Assembly (NCBI GenBank): GCA_019637075.1
Contig: JAHBWI010000005.1
Coordinates: forward strand, 186,001 to 250,000
DNA from: Nitrospiraceae bacterium
GTDB taxonomy: Bacteria > Nitrospirota > Nitrospiria > Nitrospirales > Nitrospiraceae
Reading direction: 5' to 3'
Length of the DNA stretch: 64,000 bases
This document shows, piece after piece, positions 44,355 to 53,096 of the stretch (position 1 is the first letter of the stretch; each line of letters begins with the position of its first letter). The notes below the pieces were generated by a model. That model was not told where the DNA came from. It did no database searches and worked only from the letters and a program-made list of their open reading frames with translations. The translations under genes were made by a program, and so were the position numbers.

Positions 44355-45403
44355 GCCAGGACGTCCTTAGTGATCGGAGTACCGGCCGCAATGGCCTTGC
44401 GCACCCGCCGGCCGATCAAACGCTCGCGCATGTCCGGGGGAAGCCCCGTGCCCGGCCGTCTGATCGCCAGCATATCCGCAGTAAGTAGGCTGCCAGAAGT
44501 AATGTCCCGCGCTGCGACGACGCTCTTCCTCGCAACCGCGGCGATCTCCGCCTCCGCGGGAGCCGGCCTCTTCGCGCCGTGTCCCAACGCCTGTTCGATG
44601 AGACGAATACCCTTCACCATCTGCGTAAGTTCCCCCGGTTCGAGCGAGGCTCGATGGTCGGGACCCGGCAGCGTCCGGTCGATCGTGATGTGCTTCTCGA
44701 TCATGGCGGCCCCGAGCGCGACGGCGGCTAGAGCCACTTCGATCCCCTGCGTATGGTCGGAAAACCCGACCGGATAGGAGAAGGTTCGTCTCATCGTCTC
44801 CATCGCCCGCAAATTCACGTCACGGGGGTCCGTCGGATAGTTACTGACACAATGCAGCAGGACGATCTGCCGATTGCCCGTCTGTTCCACAGCCTGGACC
44901 GCCGCGGACACTTCGTCCATCGTGGCCATTCCCGTGGACAGGATCACGGGCCGTCCCATCCTCGCAACATGGGCAAGAAACGGCACATTCGTCAAATCGC
45001 CCGAAGAGATTTTGAAGGCCGGCAGACCCAATGACTGCAGATCATCCGCGCTGAGCTCATCGAACGGCGTCGAGAGAAAGAGAATATGCCGCAACCCGCA
45101 CGCCGCCTGAAGTTCCGCATGGGCTTCGTCAGGCAATTCCAGGCGACGCAGCAGCTCCAATTGCGACGATTCCCCGCCCGTCGCCTCCCGCTGATACCGT
45201 GCCGTCGGGGCGCCGGCGGTCACGAGACGCTCGGCCCGAAAGGTCTGGAACTTGACGGCATCCACGCCGGCTTCGGCGGCGATGTCGATGAGACGTTTCG
45301 CCATATCCAAGTCGCCGTTGTGATTGACCCCGGCCTCGGCAATCACGAAACAAGGCTGTCCCGAACCGATCGAGCGGCCGGCGATTTCTACGGTGGTTAC
45401 CAC
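44351..45403 (-). CDS. legI: Legionaminic acid synthase-type NeuB (LegI)
   Basis: 350 residues from the GTG at 45403, nine bases after GGAGG; an ATG at 45412 touches that site directly and is less likely. The long frame to 45841 lies over the SDR gene. It condenses PEP with a 2,4-diacetamido-tetradeoxy mannose. Visible are FVIAEAGVNHNGDLDMAKRL, VDAVKFQTFRAERL, FKISSGDLTNVPFL, VILSTGMATMDEV, LLHCVSNYPTDPRDVN, and GFSDHTQGIEVALAAVALGA. The C-terminal SAF domain (RKSVVAARDITSGSLLTADM...IAAGTPITKD) is complete, in contrast with the NeuB at 29830. Confidence 0.93.
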   Translation of the reverse strand: MVTTVEIAGRSIGSGQPCFVIAEAGVNHNGDLDMAKRLIDIAAEAGVDAVKFQTFRAERLVTAGAPTARYQREATGGESSQLELLRRLELPDEAHAELQAACGLRHILFLSTPFDELSADDLQSLGLPAFKISSGDLTNVPFLAHVARMGRPVILSTGMATMDEVSAAVQAVEQTGNRQIVLLHCVSNYPTDPRDVNLRAMETMRRTFSYPVGFSDHTQGIEVALAAVALGAAMIEKHITIDRTLPGPDHRASLEPGELTQMVKGIRLIEQALGHGAKRPAPAEAEIAAVARKSVVAARDITSGSLLTADMLAIRRPGTGLPPDMRERLIGRRVRKAIAAGTPITKDVLA

Positions 45404-46200
45404 GCCGTCCATCCTCCGTCGACGACCAAATTCTGTCCCGTCACGTACGAAGATAGATCGCTGACCAAATAAGCCACCGCCCCTTTCATGTCTTCTTCCG
45501 TGGCCATCCGCCCGAGCGGTGTCCGAGCGTGATAGCGCTCGACGAACGCCTCTGCCTGATGCCGCCATACCCCGCCCGGCGAGAGGGCATTGACGCGGAT
45601 GTTCGGAGCGCACACGGTCGACAGGTACCGCATCAATTGCAGGAGTCCCCCCTTTGAGACGCCATAGGCCGCAGGGTTCCCCATGGCGGTTCCCTCGTAC
45701 AGCCTGGTATCGGGGCCCACCAGCCCGTAAATCGACGACACCAACAATACGCACCCCTTGCCCGAGGCCGCCAGCGACGGCTGAGCCTCCTGCACGATGG
45801 CGAAGGCTGCGGTGACATTCACCCGCATCACGGCATCCCACGGCTCATGGGACTGTTGTTCGAAGGGAACGGCCCACCCGGTCAAGCCGCTGGTTCCCAC
45901 ATAGGCTGCGGCATGAACGACGATGTCCAATCCCCCCAACCGCCCGATGACATCTTGCACCATGCGTCGCGTCGCGGACACATCGTTGAGATCGCATCCG
46001 AAAAACGCCGTTCGCCCTGTGCTTAACGCGGAGAGTTCCGTCGCCCGCCGTTCACAGGTTGCTGCCTCGCGGTCGCACAACGCGACGGTGGCACCGAGTT
46101 CCAACAACGTTTCCGTGATCGCCAGCCCGATATGTCCGGCCGCGCCGGTCACGAGCGCCCTCCGGCCTGTCAGGCTGCTCAATTCGCCGATCGACTTCAT
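45397..46200 (-). CDS. ptmA: SDR family oxidoreductase (PtmA-like)
   Basis: 267 residues. Cofactor loop ALVTGAAGHIGLAITETL, HAAAYVG, catalytic Ser in LLVSSIYGLVG, an insertion PDTRLYEGTAMGNP, then YGVSK; C-terminus SYVTGQNLVVDGGW. Related to C. jejuni PtmA, which belongs to the legionaminic acid gene set and is proposed to take part in making the amino sugar precursor. Overlaps by 4 bases with legF and by 7 with legI, so it is embedded in the pathway operon. The exact reaction is not established. Confidence 0.88.
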   Translation of the reverse strand: MKSIGELSSLTGRRALVTGAAGHIGLAITETLLELGATVALCDREAATCERRATELSALSTGRTAFFGCDLNDVSATRRMVQDVIGRLGGLDIVVHAAAYVGTSGLTGWAVPFEQQSHEPWDAVMRVNVTAAFAIVQEAQPSLAASGKGCVLLVSSIYGLVGPDTRLYEGTAMGNPAAYGVSKGGLLQLMRYLSTVCAPNIRVNALSPGGVWRHQAEAFVERYHARTPLGRMATEEDMKGAVAYLVSDLSSYVTGQNLVVDGGWTAW

Positions 46201-46949
46201 GGCCGGCGCTCCGCCCCGGCCAGCCAGGACAACGTCACCAGCTTGGCCTTGACCAACGCTTCCGCCGCCTCGAATTGCTGCAGGTCGTCGATCGACATGG
46301 CTCGAATTTCCGGGATCTCCAGCATGAGGTGTTTACCCTGTCCCCGCCAGCCTATTTCCTGCCGACGAACGAAATCGGCCCGCCAGATGTACAGTGCGCC
46401 GTTGATCCGATAGACCTTGGGCACATCCTGGCGTCGTGTAAACCCCGAACCGGTCTCCAGCAAATCTTCCATATACCCCCGGCGGTTGACGACACAATGC
46501 CAGATCGGATTGAACGGCGGCTCAGAGACGCTCACAATGCCCACGGCGTCGGCATCCTTCGACAGTTGCCGCAGGCCTTCGGTCACATCAGCCGGCTCTC
46601 TGGCCGGCGACGTGGGGTCCAGCAGCATGAGAAAGTCGAATGCGGGCGATTCCCGTTCCTCGATGAAGCGGAGCGCATGGCGCAGCACCGGCCACATGGG
46701 CGTCTCGCTTCGCGCCAAATCCGCGGGACGAATGAAAGGGACGTCTGCACCGTACGCTCGCGCCACCTGCGCGATCTCCAACGAATCGGTGGACACGACG
46801 ACCCGATCGATCTCCGGACATTGCCTCGCAAACACAATGGAATGGGCGATCAGCGGCAGGCCGGCAAACAGACGGATGTTCTTGCCCGGCAACCCCTGGG
46901 AACCGCCCCTTGCCGGAATGACCGCCAGTACCCGCGCCGGCCTCGTCAT
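46197..46949 (-). CDS. legF: CMP-nonulosonate cytidylyltransferase (NeuA/LegF type)
   Basis: 250 residues. CTP-binding start VIPARGGSQGLPGKNIRLFA, then VVVSTDSLEIAQVARAYGA, FLMLLDPTSPAREPADVTE and YRINGALYIWRADF. It activates the nonulosonic acid as the CMP-sugar for transfer. It has no HAD tail, unlike the cytidylyltransferase at 28641, as expected when the synthase makes an unphosphorylated product. Overlaps by four bases with both neighbours. Confidence 0.92.
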   Translation of the reverse strand: MTRPARVLAVIPARGGSQGLPGKNIRLFAGLPLIAHSIVFARQCPEIDRVVVSTDSLEIAQVARAYGADVPFIRPADLARSETPMWPVLRHALRFIEERESPAFDFLMLLDPTSPAREPADVTEGLRQLSKDADAVGIVSVSEPPFNPIWHCVVNRRGYMEDLLETGSGFTRRQDVPKVYRINGALYIWRADFVRRQEIGWRGQGKHLMLEIPEIRAMSIDDLQQFEAAEALVKAKLVTLSWLAGAERRP

Positions 46950-47950
46950 GCATACTCCACGGGCTCTTCATGGTGCGACAGGTCCGCCTTGCGCGCCGCA
47001 TCACACACGGCCAGCGCGTTGGCTCCTTCTTGCCCCGTAGCCAAGCGATCATCGATATCCCCGGCGGCGCAACGCAGAAACGCCTGAGCTTGCGCGGCGA
47101 ACATCTCCTCACGCGATTGATCGGCCGTCCGTTCCTCGGTCTTGCCGTCCGCCAATTCCAGCCTCACGGACTGCCGAACGGCGTCCCAGTGGAGTGTTCC
47201 CCGCTCGCCGCACACAGTCATCCGTCGTCTCGCAGGCCGCGTCACGTAATCCAGCCTCATCGACACGATCGCTCCGGCCGCCGTCTGCCACAACAGATCC
47301 GCCGCCTCTTCAGCCTCGATCCCGAGTTTCCCCGAATTGTGCAAGCGGGCCTGCAGCGATGCCGGCCAGCCAAAGAGCCATCCGGCATAATCGATTTCAT
47401 GGATCACATCGCGCAACACACCACCTTCTTCACGCCGAGCCGAGTAGGACTCGAGGTAGGAACGAGCCGGTCGCCAATCAGGCAAATAGGACTGGCACTC
47501 GATGCGAACGCTGGCAAGCGCTCCCAGTGTCGGCAGCCAGGAGCGAGCGATCTCCAGCGACTGGGCGAACCGCATGACGCAGGCCACCCAGAGACCGGCC
47601 TCCCCGGCGCGCGCCCGTTTCCGCAACTCCTTGGCCTCAGCCCCATCGACGCAGAGCGGCTTTTCCACCAACGTATGCAGTCCGGATGACAGAGCTGTGA
47701 ATCCGTCGGCCAGATGGCGAGACGTATCGGACGCAATGATGCAGCTGGACAGGGTCCAAGACTTGATGGCATCGGCCAGGGTCGCGGCGGTCGCATACCC
47801 CATCTGTTGCAGATCGGCCTGACGCTCGTGCCGTTTGGGAATCGCGACGGGGACGACCCCGATGCGTTTCAATGCCGTCAGGTGTCGAAGCCCCGCGCTG
47901 CCTGTTCCGATAACCGCGACAACCCGGCTACCGTCGTGAATGGCTTGCAT
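46946..47950 (-). CDS. Gfo/Idh/MocA family oxidoreductase
   Basis: 334 residues from the ATG at 47950; GGAGG is very close to the ATG, so the precise start is uncertain. NAD(P)-binding VVAVIGTGSAGLRHLTALKR at the start, the EKP motif in HTLVEKPLCVDGAEA, and the C-terminal barrel (GGVLRDVIHEIDYAGWLFG). Such enzymes oxidise or reduce sugars with NAD(P). It is the first gene of the 26-gene unit, with a promoter about 120 bases upstream. In other bacteria an enzyme of this family is often found with PtmA and LegF in legionaminic loci. The substrate is not known. Confidence 0.88.
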   Translation of the reverse strand: MQAIHDGSRVVAVIGTGSAGLRHLTALKRIGVVPVAIPKRHERQADLQQMGYATAATLADAIKSWTLSSCIIASDTSRHLADGFTALSSGLHTLVEKPLCVDGAEAKELRKRARAGEAGLWVACVMRFAQSLEIARSWLPTLGALASVRIECQSYLPDWRPARSYLESYSARREEGGVLRDVIHEIDYAGWLFGWPASLQARLHNSGKLGIEAEEAADLLWQTAAGAIVSMRLDYVTRPARRRMTVCGERGTLHWDAVRQSVRLELADGKTEERTADQSREEMFAAQAQAFLRCAAGDIDDRLATGQEGANALAVCDAARKADLSHHEEPVEYA

Positions 47951-48037
47951 GCCTCCGTGTGGAACCCTTTCCGTGAGCCCTGCCCGAACATCGCGCACGG
48001 AGAGCCGACCGATCGTCCTGCCGGCATCCGCACCCAA

Positions 48038-48065
48038 CCCCAGCGGGATCGCTCAGTGGCTGGGG
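48038..48065. repeat. Inverted repeat overlapping the predicted +1 of the long operon
   Basis: CCCCAGC at 48038-48044 and GCTGGGG at 48059-48065 form a perfect 7-base inverted repeat with a 14-base spacer. It abuts the -10 box of the promoter at 48067-48095 and covers the expected transcription start near 48060. Its place fits an operator, but a short leader hairpin is also possible. Confidence 0.4.
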
Positions 48066-48066
48066 C

Positions 48067-48095
48067 ATCATACTCATTTTCCGAACTCAGGGCAA
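48067..48095 (-). promoter_or_regulatory. Promoter candidate for the 26-gene glycan operon
   Basis: On the minus strand TTGCCC (48095-48090, 4 of 6), 17 bases, TATGAT (48072-48067, 5 of 6). It lies between the O-antigen ligase-like gene and the Gfo/Idh gene, in the only gap above 100 bases around the operon head. Confidence 0.5.
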
Positions 48096-48122
48096 ACCAG
48101 GAGGGACCGCGGATCGACCGCG

Positions 48123-49418
48123 CTAGGCTTTGACGGTGGAGCGGCGGACCGCACCACTGAAAGAGATGGAGACACCGAATGCCGCCAAGATCCAAAAAAG
48201 GTAGGACAGGCTTCCGGCAAACATATAATCGAAGATATTGCGCACGGCAAACCCCAGGATAGCCATCGCCGCTCCCAACAAGAGTACGCGTTCATCCCTT
48301 CCCACACCCTCTCCTCGGGGGATTAAGAACTGGCGCAGGATCGCGGCAAACAACCAGATGAACAGCACCAATGCCGGCACCCCGCCCCCTAACGCCACCA
48401 TGATGAACGTGCTGTGCATGGCCGGGAGCACCCGTTCGCGTTCATTTCTCGCCCGCTGGACTTCCGGATCGTACTCCGGGTGTCGCTTCAAGAAACTGTT
48501 GTTTCCATACCCGATGCCGGTCAAGGGGTGCGCCAGCAATTCATCCGCTCCAAGCTTCCAAACGGCAATCCGAGACTCAAAGGTCCAGGGATCCATGGTC
48601 GGCGAGGGTCCCCCCACGCGGGTAAGCAGCATCAATCCGCCGCCGACCAGCGCCAAGCCGATCACCACGATCAGCATCATCCGACGCCCCCATCCCACCA
48701 TCCCCACGGCGATCGCCTGGACGACATGGGCCAGCCACCCAGCCCTGGTGAGCGAAGCAACCTGTGCGAGCGTAGCGACCGCCGCCGTGCCGACGACGAT
48801 GATCCGCTGCCGCCATTCACGATACACGAAGCCGGCGGCAATCAGCATGGGCAACGCCAGTACGATATAGGTGCTCAGCCAATTGTAATCCGATGAAGGC
48901 GCCCCGGCCCGAATCGCGCGACTCTGCCAGGACCCGCCACGGATCACGAACTCCCCGACCGCATAGACCGACATGCCGAGACACCCGGTCACGATCGCCG
49001 CGACCAACAAGGGCTTCCATCTGCCGTCGCGCTGCCGTCCGATGACAGCAGCGGTCCAATAAAACGCGAGCGCATGCGTCACGAACTTTCGCCACTCCGA
49101 CAGGCTGTATCCGGGGTCGGTGGCAAAAGGCACAGTCCCGAGCACCCAGATCACAAACAGCCCGAGCGGCAGATCGACGGCCGACCGATGCAACGGAAGA
49201 GTCCTGTCGCGAATGGAGACGAAGACCACTGCGGCAAGGAGAGAGAACAGCAGATACTCTTGGAGATGGAACCAGCCAGGAAAGAAGCTGGTGAAGGTCA
49301 CTGCGGCAAGCCCATAGAGTTGGACGTCCCAAAACGAAAGTCGTGCGGTCGAAGACGGAGGATCCTGGGAGGAAGGGATCAGTACCGAAGCGGCGGAAGA
49401 TGGATTCTCGTCCCGCAT
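48123..49418 (-). CDS. O-antigen ligase / Wzy-like polymerase
   Basis: 431 residues from the ATG at 49418 that overlaps the Gmd stop codon (TGATG). About 11 membrane helices, for example LLFSLLAAVVFVSI, LPLGLFVIWVLGTVPFA, YIVLALPMLIAAGFV and MLIVVIGLALVGGGLMLL. A large periplasmic loop carries HPLTGIGYGNNSFLKRHPEY, the Wzy_C/WaaL-type loop with conserved Gly and His. The family either ligates O-antigen to lipid A core or polymerises glycan repeats; the two cannot be separated from sequence. Last gene of a cysC-gmd-ligase group. Confidence 0.88.
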   Translation of the reverse strand: MRDENPSSAASVLIPSSQDPPSSTARLSFWDVQLYGLAAVTFTSFFPGWFHLQEYLLFSLLAAVVFVSIRDRTLPLHRSAVDLPLGLFVIWVLGTVPFATDPGYSLSEWRKFVTHALAFYWTAAVIGRQRDGRWKPLLVAAIVTGCLGMSVYAVGEFVIRGGSWQSRAIRAGAPSSDYNWLSTYIVLALPMLIAAGFVYREWRQRIIVVGTAAVATLAQVASLTRAGWLAHVVQAIAVGMVGWGRRMMLIVVIGLALVGGGLMLLTRVGGPSPTMDPWTFESRIAVWKLGADELLAHPLTGIGYGNNSFLKRHPEYDPEVQRARNERERVLPAMHSTFIMVALGGGVPALVLFIWLFAAILRQFLIPRGEGVGRDERVLLLGAAMAILGFAVRNIFDYMFAGSLSYLFWILAAFGVSISFSGAVRRSTVKA

Positions 49419-50407
49419 CACGGCGAAGACTTACCCCGTCCTTCGAGCCAACGAACGTCGGCTTCGACCATTTCCGAGACGAGATCGTTGAAACTCAACC
49501 GGTACGACCAACCCAATGTTGCCTTCGCTTTGGCCGGATCGCCGAGCAACGTCTCCACATCAGCCGGCCGCAGGAACTGCGGATCGATCTGCACATAGTC
49601 CCGATAGTCCAATCCTAAATGCCCGAAGGCCGCTTCGGCGAACGCCCGTACCGTATGCTGTTCGCCGGTCGCGATGACGTAGTCGTCCGGTTCATTCTGC
49701 TGCAGCATCAGCCACATGGCCTTCACGTATTCACGGGCATGCCCCCAATCCCGTTTCGCCTCCAAATTTCCCAGTTTCAGTTCCTTTGCCAACCCTAACT
49801 TGATCCGCGCAGCATGGGACGTGATTTTTCGTGTCACAAACTCATAGCCGCGACGGGGCGATTCATGGTTGTACAAGATGCCCGAGCAGGCGAACAGCCC
49901 GTAGGCCTCCCGATAGTTCCTCGTCAGATCGAAGCCCGCAACTTTGGAAATGCCGTAGGCCGACCGGGGATGGAACGGCGTGCGCTCCGTCTGCGGAACT
50001 TCCTCCACTTTGCCGAACATCTCGCTGGATGCGGCGAAATAGAAGCGGCAGAGGGGAACCACGTCGCGGAGGGCCGCCAGCATATGGTGCGTGCCGTTGA
50101 TATTCGCGTTGAGGGTCGAAAATTCGTCCTCGAAGGAATAGGCGACAAAGCTCTGGGCCGCCAGGTGGTAACATTCCTCCGGACGCACCACATTCAAGAC
50201 CCTATAGAGGCTGGGCAGACTTTCCAGGGAGCCGGCATGCAAATGCAGGCGATCCTTCACATGGGCAATCCGCCACAGGCGGTGTTCAGGGTCCTCCAGC
50301 GCGACACGACGGACGATCCCGTGAACCTCATACCCCTTTTCCAGCAGATACTCGGCCAGGTACGATCCGTCTTGTCCCGTGATTCCCGTAATCAACGCTC
50401 GTTTCAT
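49418..50407 (-). CDS. gmd: GDP-mannose 4,6-dehydratase
   Basis: 329 residues from the ATG at 50407. It converts GDP-mannose into the 4-keto-6-deoxy form, leading to fucose, rhamnose, perosamine or related sugars. Signatures are ALITGITGQDGSYLAEYLLE, FAASSEMFGKVEEVPQTE, YGISKVAGFDLTRNYREAYG and NHESPRRGYEFVTRKI with RDWGHAREYVKAMW. No GDP-fucose synthase or GDP-6-deoxymannose reductase is adjacent, so the end product is open. GDP-mannose would come from ManC (16402). Confidence 0.94.
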   Translation of the reverse strand: MKRALITGITGQDGSYLAEYLLEKGYEVHGIVRRVALEDPEHRLWRIAHVKDRLHLHAGSLESLPSLYRVLNVVRPEECYHLAAQSFVAYSFEDEFSTLNANINGTHHMLAALRDVVPLCRFYFAASSEMFGKVEEVPQTERTPFHPRSAYGISKVAGFDLTRNYREAYGLFACSGILYNHESPRRGYEFVTRKITSHAARIKLGLAKELKLGNLEAKRDWGHAREYVKAMWLMLQQNEPDDYVIATGEQHTVRAFAEAAFGHLGLDYRDYVQIDPQFLRPADVETLLGDPAKAKATLGWSYRLSFNDLVSEMVEADVRWLEGRGKSSP

Positions 50408-50469
50408 GCCCTCGTTCCCCCTGAAAGTCCAAGACTGTACCGTTGCAGCCGACCACACCGCGTCCCGCG

Positions 50470-51006
50470 CTATGCAAACTTCTGCACCGCCTGAAGAATC
50501 AGGCCGACCGACTCGGCGGGCGATTCAATGCTGGTATTCACCACCACCTCCGCGCTGGTCGGCTCCTCATAGGGATCGGAAACCCCCGTGAACTGCTGAA
50601 TCTCTCCACGCAAAGCCTTGGCATACATGCCTTTGACATCGCGCCGGATACATTCTTCGACCGCGCAACGAACCCACACTTCGATGAAGGCCCCCGGGCC
50701 TCCGACCTTCTCGATCATGGCCCGTACCTCGTTCCGGCTCTCCCGATAGGGAGAGACGGCCGCGACGATCGGGGTCACGCCATGTTTCGTCAGCACCTGA
50801 CAGACCCATCCGATACGCAGGACGTTCGTGTCGCGATCCGATCGGGAGAAACCAAGGCCCTTGGAGAGGTGGGTACGCACCACATCACCGTCCAGAACTT
50901 CCAGGCGCTGATGTCCGCGTTCGAGTAAGTGGCGAAACAGATGGTTGGCAAGTGTGGTCTTTCCGGCACAGGGCAATCCGGTCAACCAGATGGTCATGGG
51001 CTTCAT
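50470..51006 (-). CDS. cysC: Adenylylsulfate kinase
   Basis: 178 residues. It phosphorylates APS to PAPS. P-loop WLTGLPCAGKTTLANHLF (residues about 7-24), EVLDGDVVRTHLSKGLGFSR, DRDTNVLRIGWVCQVL, SPYRESRNEVR and VKGMYAKALRGEIQQFTGV are all typical. No ATP sulfurylase gene is in the window. Because it lies inside a glycan island that also holds a sulfotransferase (35297), a dedicated role in glycan sulfation is likely. A good promoter is seen about 115 bases upstream. Confidence 0.94.
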   Translation of the reverse strand: MKPMTIWLTGLPCAGKTTLANHLFRHLLERGHQRLEVLDGDVVRTHLSKGLGFSRSDRDTNVLRIGWVCQVLTKHGVTPIVAAVSPYRESRNEVRAMIEKVGGPGAFIEVWVRCAVEECIRRDVKGMYAKALRGEIQQFTGVSDPYEEPTSAEVVVNTSIESPAESVGLILQAVQKFA

Positions 51007-51126
51007 CGCGGCCCCTTCCGACTCAATCCATTACGACGCACGAACCCACCGGTCTTCCGCGGATGGTGATAGACAGAATGATGCGACGATGCAGGAGCAG
51101 GTGTGAATGTCGGGCTGCACGCCCGG

Positions 51127-51155
51127 AGTATAGAGAAAAGCCGAAGGTTCCACAA
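51127..51155 (-). promoter_or_regulatory. Promoter candidate for cysC-gmd
   Basis: On the minus strand TTGTGG (51155-51150), 17 bases, TATACT (51132-51127, 5 of 6), in the 225-base gap between rmlD and cysC. Just downstream CGGGC-GTGCA-GCCCG could form a short hairpin. Apart from this the gap 51007-51231 shows nothing I can name. Confidence 0.45.
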
Positions 51156-51231
51156 GAACGACATCATTCCGAGGCATGTCCTGCCGCATGCTTCAACGAG
51201 CGCCGATCGAGAAAAGAAACCGATCCGCTGA

Positions 51232-52080
51232 TTAGGAGGCGGATACTCCGACCGATACCGGCTGGAGAAATCGCTTGAGCGCATCCTCCCATGTCGGCAT
51301 ACGCAGCCCCAACTCCAGATGACGATCCGACGCCAGCACGGAATAGGCCGGTCGCCTGGCGAGACGGCCTGCTTCGGCCGTCGTGATCGGCTCGACCGGC
51401 ACGGACCGCCCGGAAAGGGAGACGATTGCAGCGGCAAATTCCCGCCAGGTGCAGGAGCCGGAGTTCGCCACGTGAAGAATCCCCGTCACCGGCCGATCCA
51501 GGAGTTGCCCGATGACGGCCGCCAAGTCCCCCGCGAACGTGGGACAACCGCGCTGGTCCGCAACGACCTTCAACACGGGCCGTTCGGAGGCCAGTTGCAG
51601 GATCGTCTTCACGAAATTCTTACCGTGACTCCCATACAGCCAGGCGGTACGGACGACCAACGCATTGCGGCACATCCCCAACACCCGTTCTTCTCCGGCC
51701 CGTTTCGAGGCTCCATAGACGCTGACCGGATTCGGAGCGTCCTTCTCCACATACGGACGGTGCGCCCGCCCGTCGAACACATAGTCGGTCGAGATATAGA
51801 TCATTCGAGCACCGACCTGCTCTGCCGCTCGGGTCACCCGTTCGGTGCCCGAGGCATTGATCGCCATGGCCAACTCGGGATTCCGTTCCGCCCCGTCGAC
51901 ATCGGTATAGGCGCCGGCGTGCACGATGATCTCCGGTGCCGCATCCAGCATCGCGTCGGCGCAGTCCGGCTTGGTCAAGTCGAACGCCGGAAGATCAAGA
52001 GGAATGAGTTCGTGCTTTGCCAACACCCGCTGCAACTCATGACCCAGCTGTCCCTGTGCCCCCGTCAGCGCGATTCGCAT
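51232..52080 (-). CDS. rmlD: dTDP-4-dehydrorhamnose reductase
   Basis: 282 residues. It makes the last reduction in dTDP-rhamnose synthesis. Seen are IALTGAQGQLGHELQRVL, IVHAGAYTDVDGAERNP, MIYISTDYVFDGRAHRPYVE and VYGASKRAGEERVL (YxxxK). It overlaps the rmlB gene by 16 bases. The 3,5-epimerase gene rmlC that normally acts between RmlB and RmlD is not in the group. Confidence 0.93.
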   Translation of the reverse strand: MRIALTGAQGQLGHELQRVLAKHELIPLDLPAFDLTKPDCADAMLDAAPEIIVHAGAYTDVDGAERNPELAMAINASGTERVTRAAEQVGARMIYISTDYVFDGRAHRPYVEKDAPNPVSVYGASKRAGEERVLGMCRNALVVRTAWLYGSHGKNFVKTILQLASERPVLKVVADQRGCPTFAGDLAAVIGQLLDRPVTGILHVANSGSCTWREFAAAIVSLSGRSVPVEPITTAEAGRLARRPAYSVLASDRHLELGLRMPTWEDALKRFLQPVSVGVSAS

Positions 52081-53096
52081 GCCGTCCCCCGCTGCAAGCG
52101 CTGCTGGTACTGTCGCTGATAATATTCCTTAAACTCACCGGACTTAATGGGCTTCCACCACCGCTCATGCGTCCGGTACCATTCCACTGTCTGCCTGAGT
52201 CCTTCCTCGAACGGCACTTCAGGCCTCCAACCCAATCCCCGCAGACGGGTGCAGTCGATCGCATATCGCCGATCATGGCCCGGCCGGTCCTCGACGAAGC
52301 GAATGAGCGTCCGAGGCTTGTCGAGCGCCGCCAGAATCTGGTCGGCCACCGTCACGTTTTCCCGTTCGTTCCCGCCGCCGACGTTGTAGATCGTGCCCGG
52401 CGCTCCCTGTTCGAACGCGTGCTGGATGCCGGCGGCATGGTCATAGACCGACAGCCAGTCGCGGCGCTGTTTTCCGTCTCCGTACAGCGGGAGCGGTTCG
52501 TTCTCGATCGCATTGGTCACGAACAGCGGGATGAACTTTTCGGGATATTGGTTGGGCCCATAGGTGTTGCTGCCTCGCGTGATGACCACGGGAAAGCGAT
52601 ACGTCGTCCAATAGCTCAGGACCAACAGATCTCCGCCCGCCTTACTGGCGGAATAGGGACTTCTGGGCTCCAATCGGTCCTCTTCAGTGCTACTCCCCTG
52701 CTCGACGCTCCCATAGACCTCATCGGTACTCACCTGAAGGTAGCGCTGCACGCCCTGCTGACGCGCCTCCTCGAGCAAAATACCCGTCCCCACCACGTCG
52801 GTCCTGGCAAAGGCACCGGGATCGAGGATGGAGCGGTCGACATGGGTCTCCGCCGCCAAATTGATGATTCCCTCGATGCGATAATCCCGCAGCACCGCGC
52901 GCACGGCCGGCTGGTCGCAGATGTCCGCCTGCACGAACGTATACCGCGGATGCGCCGCGAGATCCGTCAGGTTGTTCAGGTTGCCCGAATACTTCAGCGC
53001 ATCGAGATTGACCACGCTGTGCCCGCCGTTCTCGATCAACCGGCGCACGAGATGGGACCCGATGAAGCCGGCACCGCCTGTCACCAGAATTCTCAT
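52065..53096 (-). CDS. rmlB: dTDP-glucose 4,6-dehydratase
   Basis: 343 residues. ILVTGGAGFIGSHLVRRLIE, NLDALKYSGNLNNLTDL, LAAETHVDRSILDPGAF, VSTDEVYGSVEQG, YSASKAGGDLL and GSNTYGPNQYPEKFIPLFV are classic RmlB motifs. It forms the 4-keto-6-deoxy intermediate from dTDP-glucose. It starts one base after the rmlA stop codon and overlaps rmlD. Confidence 0.95.
   Translation of the reverse strand: MRILVTGGAGFIGSHLVRRLIENGGHSVVNLDALKYSGNLNNLTDLAAHPRYTFVQADICDQPAVRAVLRDYRIEGIINLAAETHVDRSILDPGAFARTDVVGTGILLEEARQQGVQRYLQVSTDEVYGSVEQGSSTEEDRLEPRSPYSASKAGGDLLVLSYWTTYRFPVVITRGSNTYGPNQYPEKFIPLFVTNAIENEPLPLYGDGKQRRDWLSVYDHAAGIQHAFEQGAPGTIYNVGGGNERENVTVADQILAALDKPRTLIRFVEDRPGHDRRYAIDCTRLRGLGWRPEVPFEEGLRQTVEWYRTHERWWKPIKSGEFKEYYQRQYQQRLQRGTACESR

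Noticed and set aside
44351-45841. 496-residue LegI with a 145-residue N-terminal extension
   Set aside because: The extension is the SDR gene read in another frame and lacks any family match; the start at 45403 or 45412 gives a normal synthase.
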